Source: an uncultured bacterium (GTDB taxonomy: Bacteria > Patescibacteriota > Gracilibacteria > BD1-5 > UBA2023). From it: a DNA stretch of 46,893 bases. A program made the translations under genes and the position numbers. The stretch is from NCBI GenBank assembly GCA_903908595.1, contig CAIVSN010000158.1, positions 1-46,893 on the forward strand, given 5' to 3'. The notes beneath the pieces were generated by a model. That model was given only the letters and a program-made list of their open reading frames with translations, made no database searches and was not told the origin of the DNA. Position 1 is the stretch's first letter. Every line of letters starts with the position of its first letter. Shown one piece after another: positions 22,200 to 31,058 of this stretch.

Positions 22200-23972
22200 A
22201 CTCACCCGCTTGCCGTGCAACAGCATTTCGAGCGCGGTTTCCATACTGTCGGCCGAAACGATCCCCCCGGCGTTCACGAAAAATATCCCGTCGGCATTCT
22301 TGATGGTATTCAAACGGTGCGCGATAATGATTTTGGTCGTACTGGCCGGAAGCCGGTCAAGAATGGTTTCCAAGAGCTGCTCGGTGACCGTGTCGATATT
22401 GGCCGTCGCCTCGTCGAGGATGAGGATTTCCGGCTTTCGGAGCACCGCCCGCATGAAGGCGATGAGCTGCCGCTGCCCGAGGCTCACCGTTTCCCCGCCG
22501 TTCGCGACCTTGGCGTCGAGTCCCCCATCAAAGCGGGCAAGGAGCTTGGAAAAGCCCATATTTTCCAGTACTAAGTCGCGCTCATTTTCCGAACACGCGG
22601 AGAATTCCCCGTTTCCGTAAAACACGTTGTCCCGAATCGTTCCGGAAAACAGGAACGGCTCCTGAAGGATGAATCCGATCTTCTGGGCCCGCTCGTCGGC
22701 ATCGTAGGTCCGCAGGTCGCGACCGTCCAAAAATACCGCGCCGGACGACGGATCGTACAGTCGGGCCATAATGGACGCCGTCGTGGTCTTCCCGCCTCAC
22801 GTCGGGCCTACCAGCGCGTAGGTTTTGCCTTTTTCGAGAGAAAAATCTATGCCGTTCAGGACGTTTTTCCCGTCCGGGTAGTGAAACGACACGTCTTTGA
22901 ATTCCATGACGGGGACGGGATCACGAAGAGAAGCGACTTCGGAGGGTTCGAGCCGGATCATGTCGGATTCCATTTTCAAAACTTCGGAAATCCGGTCGAG
23001 CGAAGCCAAAGCCAACTGGAACGACGACCACATCGAGGCGATCTGCCGGAGCGGACTGTAAAAATTGACGACGTAGATCTGAAAGCCGATCAGCATTCCG
23101 ATCGTGAGGTCCCCCTGTGAAACCAGGTACAGGCCAAAGCAGAGGGCTACGAGCTGAGCCAGGTTGGACGCGAACCCGTACAATGGCAAAAACACGTTGC
23201 TCGCGAGGCCGGAAGCCACGGACGCGGAGAAGTTCATTTCGTTCGATTCCAGGAATTTCTTGCGGAAATAGTCCAAGCGGTGGAATGCGACGATGACTTT
23301 GAAATGGCTCAGGCTCTGCTGGATATCGGAGCTGATATCGCCGAGCGATTTGAGGCTGCCGAGGTTTTTTCGCTTGACCCAGGGGGAAACGAACCGGGTC
23401 ACGATGACGATCCCAAAGGCCGGAAGCAGGGAAAAAAATCCGAGCTCGAAACTGAGGAACAGCATCGTGATGCCGATTCCGAGCATGAGAAACAGGTTTC
23501 CCACGAGCTGGACGAGTCACTGTCAGAAGAATTGGTTGAGTTTGTCGGTATCGTTGTTGATGCGGGAAATGAGATCCCCGGCGCGGTTCTGGTTGAAAAA
23601 CGCCACCGGAAGCTCCTGGAGCTTGGCAAAAATCGTATTCCGGAGCCCGAAAAGCACCCGGCGTCCAACGCCGCCCATGGACTTGTTCTGGACGTAGGAC
23701 GCGTAGCTTCCGACCAAGAAAATAACGAGAAGCACTCCCGAAAACGTCAGGACCTGGCGGTAATCGTGGGTCGCGATGCCGGTATCGATGACGTGGCCTA
23801 TGACGACCGGAGCCGCGAGCGCCGTCAAAGAACTGAACAACATGGCCACGAGAGTCAGGTACAATGCCGGTTCTTCCCCTTTGAGGAACGGGACGAACCG
23901 CCGGACGGATCCGATGACGGAATCGCCCCGGTGGTCCGTTTCCGAAGCGTTAAGCTGGTAATTCGTAGGCAT
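22197..23972 (-). CDS. ABC exporter half-transporter (TMD-NBD), canonical NBD with variant signature motif
   Basis: VGPT-[UGA]-GGKTTTASIMARLYDPSSGAV (Walker A with UGA Gly at 22797-22799), VSLGQRQL, ILILDEATANID, IIAHRLNTI. Confidence 0.92.
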
Positions 23973-25686
23973 GGGTGCTTTGTTGTGAATGGGAAATCTG
24001 TACGTATTCGGGAGAAGCCGCCATGAGTTCGTCATGGGTGCCGACGTCGAGCACCTCCCCTTCCATGAGCAGGATGATCCGGTCGTACTCCCGTATGGTT
24101 TCGATTTTTTGCGTTATGGAAACGAGCGTGATGTCCGGATAATTCCGGCGGACGTTGTCCAATATTTTCGTCTCCGTCGCCACGTCGAGCCGAGCGGTGA
24201 AATCGTCCAGGAGCAGGATTTTGGGATTCAAAGCGAGCGCCCGTGCCAGCATGATCCGCTGTTTCTGTCCGCCGGAGAGGCTGGATCCCCGCTCGGAAAC
24301 GACCGTGTCCAGTCATTCCGGCAGCGAATCCAAGAAATCCCGGAGTTCCGCGGTGTCGATGGCCTTCGCGATGCTCGAATCCGTCACGGTATTGCTGAAC
24401 GCGATATTTTCCCGGAGCGAGAGATGGAAAACGATGCTGTCCTGGAAGACGAGGCCCAATTGCGAATGGAAGGATTCCCGATCGAACTCTTCCAGAGGAA
24501 CTCCGTCGAATTCCACGGAACCGGAAGTCGGACGGAGCAGTCCCGCCATGAGGTACAGGAGCTGTGTTTTGCCGGCGGCCGTGGGCCCGACGATGGCCGT
24601 CCTCGTACCCGGGGCAATCGAGAACGAGACGCCCTTGAGCGCGGTTTTCTCCCCGAAGGAAAGCACGACGTTCTTGAATGCTATTCCGCCCAGGAGCTTT
24701 TTGACCAATGTGCCTCACTTCGGCTGGTCCGGCGCGCCGAGCACTTCCAGAATCCGGGCGTACGACGCGCTGGCCTGGGCGATGATGCCGCTCATGAACC
24801 CGATGATCATGATCGGGAAAATAAGGATCGCCAGGTATCCGTTGAACGCGGAAAAATCCCCGAGCGTCATGCTCCCGGTGATGACGAAATGCCCTCAGAG
24901 CACGAGGATGATGAGCAGGGCCAAATTCGACGTGAGCATGATTACCGGAATCAGCGTCGCGAAGAGGATCAGTATGGAAAAGCTGATTTCCCTCGATTTG
25001 GTATTGGCCGCGAGGAATTTTTGGAATTCAATCGCCGGGGAATTGAGCAGCCGGATGAGGGCAGCGCCCAAAATGCTTTCGTTGATGATGCGATTGAGCC
25101 AATCGACCGTCTCCTGCGAAACCTTGAACAGCTTGCGGACTCTGCCGAGCACGTACGCGAACGCGAACCCGATAATCGGAACCACGGCGAGGACGGCCAG
25201 GGCCAATTTCCAATCGATCATCAGGAGGAGGATGCTCGCGCCGAATATGAGGAATATCGAGGAAACGATCGAGGAAACGGCCTGCGAAACGAACGATTTC
25301 ACCGAGTCGACGTCGGAAGTGAGATTGGTGAGGAGCTTCGACGGGGTGACGCGCTCGACGAATTCGTAATCCTGCCGGGAAACCTTCTCGACGATCCGGG
25401 TCCGCAAATCCCTCGCTACCCGCTCGGAAGCGATGACCTGGGTTACGCTCTGCCCGTACGTCAGAAGTCCGATCAGGACGGATACGGAGAAAAATTCTAC
25501 GAGCACGGCCTTCAAATCGAAAGCGCCCGAAGCGTGGGCATCGATGGCGGAAGATATGATTTTGGGGATCGCGAGGCCGAGCCCGTTGGCAAGCAGGGTC
25601 AGCGCGATAAGCCCGGCGATGATTCCCGCGTAGGGTTTCAGGAGGGAAAATATCGTGTCGGGACGATCAGAGGCCGGGGCGTTCAT
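23950..25686 (-). CDS. ABC exporter half-transporter (TMD-NBD), degenerate catalytic motifs
   Basis: GPTAAGKTQLLYL, SLSGGQKQRIML, ILLLDDFTARLD, SITQKIETI; overlaps the start of the partner gene. UGA=Gly at 24895-24897 and elsewhere. Confidence 0.9.
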
Positions 25687-25750
25687 GGGAAAAATGGTTG
25701 AGCGAACTGGCATTATACGGAAAACCGGGGGAAATTACAGGGGATTATGC

Positions 25751-25867
25751 CTAAGTCTCCAAGCAAAAAATAACTTACGCTTCCCCACCCTACGGGAAAC
25801 CAATTCCTATTGGGCATAACTCATACGCACGCGGAAAAGATGCGACGTATTTTCGCTTGGAGACTTA
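25751..25867. repeat. Family C element, copy 3, enclosing a family A end
   Basis: TAAGTCTCCAAGCAAAAAATA ... TATTTTCGCTTGGAGACTTA flanks GGGAAACCAATTCCTATTGGGCATA. Confidence 0.7.
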
Positions 25868-25955
25868 TTGCCGATAAGCTCCCGAAAGAAAAAAATGAAA
25901 CCTGTTCCGAATCGGTAACTGTAAAATACCGAAAACCCGATTCCTATTGGGCATA
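25863..25955. repeat. Family A half-copy fused to family C
   Basis: CTTATTGCCGATAAGCTCCCGAAAG...CCGAAAACCCGATTCCTATTGGGCATA matches the second half of copy 3. Confidence 0.75.
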
Positions 25956-25972
25956 TCATGGAGAACCTTGGA

Positions 25973-26031
25973 AAAACGATGAAATCCGAAGTCGAATTCG
26001 CGTACCGCAATGAGGCATACTGGCAAATACC
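25973..26031. repeat. Family B partial copy
   Basis: AAAACGATGAAATCCGAAGTCGAATTCGCGTACCGCAATGAGGCATACTGGCAAATACCCC. Confidence 0.6.
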
Positions 26032-26102
26032 CCAAAATTCTTGACATTTGTCAAAAAACTTTTAATTTGCATCGATAGGGGGTATTTTTTCTCTTCGTCC
26101 AT

Positions 26103-26999
26103 ATGAATACCGTAGCGGAACGTATTTTGGAAGCTGACCGAAACGACGCTATGGTCCGGACCAAGAACGACATGCGTGCCTGGGACAGGAAACGACGCGA
26201 CGAAATTTTGGGCTATCTGATAATGACCGGACAATCCGAAATGGCCAAAGAACTGTTCGGATTGGACGAACCCGGGATTATCCGAATTCAGAATTCCATC
26301 ATTTTGCCAGGGGAACCCCCGATATACGTTCCCGAATCGAGGGATACCGGCGGATTCCTGATGAACGAGCTCGGCAAGAAAGAGCTTTCTTTCCTGCTCC
26401 AATCCTTTTATCCGAATCCGGTTCTCCGCGATTACGTCATCGAAATGATTTTTTATAGGAACGGGTTTCTGGATAAGACGCTCACCGATATCCTCGAAGT
26501 CATGGAACTGACGAACTCGCTCATTACCACCTGCGTTTCTACCAAGAAAACCGTGCTCCACGTCGTGCGTGACGATGATCCGGTTCGGATTCCCGACGCG
26601 TCGAACGACGAGCATTTTACCCCGCTCGTCGACCGTATCGGTGATTTGGAACCCGGATACTTCGGCTATATCCACGAAGCGTACAAGATCCGGCTCCACT
26701 ATGCGGAATCGCTCTTCTGCTCGACAGTCGCGGCCCTCGCGGAAATGCCCGAAAACCAGCTCTGGGCCGTCGATCCGGAACATATGAAATTTCACTTGCC
26801 GGAAACGCAACGGAACCACGTGAATCTCATTGCGTCGATTTGCGAGTTCCACGTGTCGTTCGACCGGCATTACCCCCAGCTCCATACCGCGGTCGAATCG
26901 ACGGTGGCCGCCTGGATCCTCATATACAAATGATACGGGGCGCCGGCCGGAGCCACCCGGAACCATTTGCGGGGAAAGGCGATAGCAAAAAAAACGTAA
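26103..26999 (+). CDS. Hypothetical protein (~298 aa)
   Basis: MNTVAERILEADRNDAMVRTKNDMRAWDRKRRDEILGYLIMTGQSEMAKELFGLDEPG...WILIYK-[UGA]-YGAPAGATRNHLRGKAIAKKT, TAA stop. Confidence 0.75.
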
Positions 27000-27101
27000 A
27001 AGTATTTTTGACAAATTATCCTTGTTTTGTAAAGTCCATGGGTCAAAGCAAAATCCTTTGTTTTGAATGGAAATCATTGGTTGAAACAAATGGAGTCAAA
27101 T

Positions 27102-27536
27102 ATGGAAAACAAAAAATTTGGTGCAATAGTCGCGGTCATGTTATTGCTGTTCTTTTCGCTTATCGCGAGTCTTCCCTCGGCACCGAAACAGTCGGTCGCA
27201 GTGGAAAAACTCGCCGATATGGCGAAGCCGGAAATCAAGAAAAATCTGGTACTGCCGGATTTGTCGAAAAATCCGACCATGGAAGAACGTTTCGCAAGAT
27301 TGGAAATGCGGCAAGACGCGTACCGCAAAGAGTATCGGCACGTTCGGAGCTCCGAATTCGCCTACTCGATGGAAGATCCGTTGCGGAACGTAGACGGAAG
27401 CCTGCTCAGCAATCCCGCCCGGGTCTGTTTCCGGGCGAGCATTATCCTGGAAACGGAAGCAGGTCTCATTACCTTCCATCGGAAGGATCGCCTTGCGACC
27501 GTCGTACCTTGTCCGAAGCTCCCCTTCGAACAATGA
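27102..27536 (+). CDS. Hypothetical membrane-anchored protein; UGA precedes an intrinsic terminator (readthrough would extend to TAA at 27638)
   Basis: GGAG upstream of ATG 27102; MENKKFGAIVAVMLLLFFSLIASLPSAPKQSVAVEKLADMAKPEIKKNLVLPDLSKNPTMEERFARLEMRQDAYRKEYRHV...CPKLPFEQ then TGA. Confidence 0.7.
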   Translation: MENKKFGAIVAVMLLLFFSLIASLPSAPKQSVAVEKLADMAKPEIKKNLVLPDLSKNPTMEERFARLEMRQDAYRKEYRHVRSSEFAYSMEDPLRNVDGSLLSNPARVCFRASIILETEAGLITFHRKDRLATVVPCPKLPFEQ

Positions 27537-27558
27537 TCCGATAGGTCAATCTCCTTAA

Positions 27559-27592
27559 CCGGACGCCCCCATGAACATGGGGGCGTCTTTTT
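27559..27592 (+). terminator. Intrinsic terminator
   Basis: GGACGCCCCCATG-AA-CATGGGGGCGTCTTTTTC. Confidence 0.85.
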
Positions 27593-27649
27593 CGTTGGAA
27601 AAAATACAAAAATAGATACCATGATTACGAGCCCATAACCAACACGCCC

Positions 27650-28204
27650 ATGAAAAAACTCATCATCAGCGCAAATCCGAGCACCAAGGGATTCACCCAT
27701 GCCATCGTCAACAAGATGAAGGAACTCTCCGAAAAGAACGGCGATTCCGTCGAAGTCCTCGACCTGTACCAAACCGAACTCCGGCAGGATTTCCTGCGTT
27801 ACGAAGAAAAACGGGAGATGGCAAAGGACGAAGTGACGAAAAAGATCCAATCGAAGATAACGGAAGCCGACGAACTCGTTTTCGTATTTCCAATCTGGTG
27901 GGGCGACGCGCCGGCCATCATGAAGAATTTCATCGACTGCAATTTCAGCGCGGGATACGCGTTCAAATACACTCCGGAAGGCAAATCCGTCGGGCTCCTC
28001 ACCGGAAAAAGCGCCAGGATTATCGCGACTTCCGGTTCGCCTTCCTACTTTTACAAGGTATTTCTCCACATCCAGTTCGGATGGAATATGAACCGCATCG
28101 GGTTCTGCGGCATCAAGCAGAAATCGTTCACGGTATTCTGAGGCATCGACAACAAAGGAACGGACAGGGGGAAATATTTGGAAGCCCTGAAAGATTTGGT
28201 ATAG
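27650..28204 (+). CDS. NAD(P)H dehydrogenase (quinone)/flavodoxin-like oxidoreductase
   Basis: MKKLIISANPSTKGFTHAIVNKMKEL...DELVFVFPIWWGDAPAIMKNFIDCNFSAGYAFKY...SFTVF-[UGA]-GIDNKGTDRGKYLEALKDLV, TAG stop. Confidence 0.87.
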
Positions 28205-28251
28205 GAAAATATCAAGGTAGATACTCGGGATTTTCCAATGGCGACGCTTCG

Positions 28252-28890
28252 TTACCGTGCGGCTTTTTTTTCGGCGAATACCACGAGCCGATCCGGATAA
28301 CTCTTGGTCTTCGGATTCCAGGACCCCTGGCAGGTAACGATATTGAGCCGAGAGGATCCTTCGACGGTACCGAATACTTCTTCCGCCGAATCTTCCGCCA
28401 AATACGTTCGAATTTCCAAGACCGTGAAATCTGCGGACTGTCATTTCCTATCGATGACGGTAACCGTATCGCCCTTGCGCATCCGGTGGAGATTGGCGAA
28501 CACCGTAGGCTTTCAACGTATCCAACCATAGTGCCCGGCGATTACGGAGGTTCCCGGATTGCCGGGTTTCGCTCCGGATCTGAGCCAGCCAGCGTCAGCA
28601 TACTCCGAGGGCGAATCCATATGTCCGTCATCCGTCAATCAGAGAATTTCCATTTGGGCATACACCCCTATCCGCGGTATGACGATACGTCAGGGAACTC
28701 CGAATTTGACGGCAACCGGAGCTTTTGCCGACCGGTAGGCCAAAGGAAGAACGGCATTCGCATTTGCGAAAAAAGGAAAAGCCGAAGACGCCGCTATTCC
28801 GAGATATGCCACCATGCGGATAGCCCTGCGGAGCGGGATCGTCGCGTCGATACTCCCCTGCCATCGGGACAAATGGGGAACTATCTCCAT
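28252..28890 (-). CDS. Sortase family transpeptidase
   Basis: N-terminal TM; RIVIPRIGVYAQMEIL..., VIAGHYGW (His), VFANLHRMRKGDTVTVIDRK, LNIVTCQGSWN (Cys), SYPDRLVVF (Arg). Four in-frame UGA=Gly; TAA stop. Confidence 0.9.
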
Positions 28891-30515
28891 TCTCCGGCCA
28901 AATACCGATTCAAGTTTCGGAAAAAAGATTCTGGAAACGATACTTCCGATTCGTCGTATACGCCGGTTTTCGGAAGTTTCGGCACTGGGACGGGTACGGG
29001 AGCGGGAGTCGGAACTTCCGGAGCGGGAGTCGGAACTTCCGGAGCGGGCCGGACGATCACCACGGCCGTATCGTAGGCATAGACGATGCGCCCGTTTGCC
29101 GTTCCGTTTGCCGTAGCGAGGTTGGTGGTGCTGACGCGCACGTTCGTCCGACAGCTAAACGACCAAGTTTCACTCGGTTCAAGGAGGAAATTGTCGTTGA
29201 CGTCACCCGAATCCAGAGATATCACGGCACACTTGTCATCTTTCAGTTCCACCGAATGCAAAGCGACGGTTCCGGGATTCGTAACCAGATACGTATATGT
29301 GACGTCTCCGCCTCCGTACAAAAACGGCAAACGGCGATCCGCGGTCTTCCTGACGCCAATCCGGGGTTTCACGAGCACTACCGGGGTCGTGGGAGCTACC
29401 TCTACCCCTACGCCGACCGCTGTCGGCAATACGGCGGCACCGGAATTGGCCACGGGGTTAATGTTCGTCGCGCTGTTTCCGGCAGGAGCAACGACCGGCG
29501 CGACGACCGGCGGAACAAACGTATTGGTGATGGTGCACGTCTTGGAATCGCCCGCGACGAGCGCGATGCTTCCCGTGGAGCTGCAGTCTCAGGAATAACT
29601 CTGAGAATACGATGCGTTCGCATTTTCCACAATCGAATACCTTCCAGCGCTCAAAACGAATGGCGTTCAAGGGGACGCGGCACCGATATACGGACTGCCC
29701 AGAACGTCGGAACCGGATTGGTTGACGTGAAGGACAAAATCCGAAGGTACCGCGGTACCTCCGGAACCGTTGACAACGGTCTTGATGACGTTGAGCGTCG
29801 CTTGAGATGGAAGCGCTATGCAAATGGCCCGCTTGACGGTATTATTGTCGAGCGTGACGGCCCCGTTTCTCGCGAAAATCCTTCATTCGACGTTCGCGGA
29901 AGTTATGAGCGTGGCGCTAGTCAGAGCGAGGATATTCCCCTTGAAAACGGAATTCGCGCCGAGTGTGGCGGAACTTCCCACATACCAGAATACGTTGCAG
30001 GCCTGGGCGCCGTTGGACAGCAGGACGATGCTCGAACCGGCCGTAATGAGCGTGGTCGTGGATTTGAATATGAAAACGGCATTGGGGTCTCCGAGCGCGT
30101 CGAGCGTGACGGTACCGGTAATACCGAACGTTCCGGCAGCGGAGTTATATACCCCGGGATTCCTCGTCGTTCCCCCGAGTTCCGTGGGGATCGTGGAAGT
30201 AACGATCTCGGAAGCCAGACTGTTAATGGCTGAGAGCACGTCATTCTGCGCTTGGACGGCTGTCGGATTTGCCACGTGGAGTATCCCATTGAGGACTCCC
30301 GGTGGAAATCCGGTGACGGAGGAGCCGGGACTGAGCCCGAGATTTCCCGTGACGATTCCGGGACCGGTGACGGTCGAACCGGCAATCACGGCGAAACTGT
30401 CGGCCGTAAGCAGGCTTACGGGAGTCGGCCAAGCAGCGAATGCCCTGCCGGTCAGAACCGAGCCGAAAAATAGGGAGATAGTGATAGCTATCCCCATCGA
30501 ATATAGACGTTTCAT
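28881..30515 (-). CDS. DUF3494 (ice-binding-like) surface protein with LPKTG motif
   Basis: Signal peptide MKRLYSMGIAITISLFFGSVLTGRAFA; SFAVIAGSTVTGPGIVTGNLGLSPGSSVTGFPPG...NPGVYNSAAGTFGITGTVTLDALGDPNAVFIFKSTTTLITAGSSIVLLSNGAQACNVFWYVGSSATLGANSVFKGNILALTSATLITSANVE-[UGA]-RIFARNGAVTLDNNTV; Pro-rich linker; LPKTG at 28962-28976. Confidence 0.92.
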
Positions 30516-30590
30516 AAGGTGCGTGGTAAAGGTTACGTAAAATTCGGCAGATTCTGGAAAATCCGCCCTTTTGTAAAGCATGATATGTTA

Positions 30591-30744
30591 CCTAACCAAA
30601 TCTGGTTTCCCGGTTTTTCAGTCACATATTTGGATATCTTTTATTTTTTTCTTCGGTCGCTTATTGCCGATACGCTCCCGAAAGAAGAAAAATAAAATCT
30701 ATTCCGAATCTATGACCCTATACCAAAAACCAAATTCGCTTAGG
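30591..30744. repeat. Family A diverged copy
   Basis: CCTAACCAAATCTGGTTTCCCGGTTTTTCAGTCACATATTTGGATATCTTTTATTTTTTTCTTCGGTCGCTTATTGCC...CCAAAAACCAAATTCGCTTAGG. Confidence 0.75.
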
Positions 30745-31058
30745 GACTAGGTATATTTTGAGAAGAAAAGGGACGATCCCGTATTTTCTCGACAAGCTAT
30801 TATAAGCATGTGGTACACTGCATCAACGGCATCCTTCCGATCATCAAACATTCTCGCGTCGTCGGTATGCCGGCTCTGCTGGCAAATTCACAAAATACGA
30901 ATCGTACCAACAGTATGAGCCAGTATTGGCGGAAGTCAAAAAGTAAAACCGTGAAATCCAATTCAGAAAATGAAAACACCTGTTCAAAAGCCGCTGGAAA
31001 CCCATTAAAAAACACGATACGTATTGACAAAAACTTCGTTTTCTCTATAAGAAAACTC

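Noticed and set aside
23989-25701. 570-aa plus-strand ORF
   Set aside because: Antisense to the ABC exporter genes.
25684-25713. Upstream start MPVRSTIFP for the ABC gene
   Set aside because: Possible, but ATG at 25686 gives a more typical N-terminus; left unresolved.
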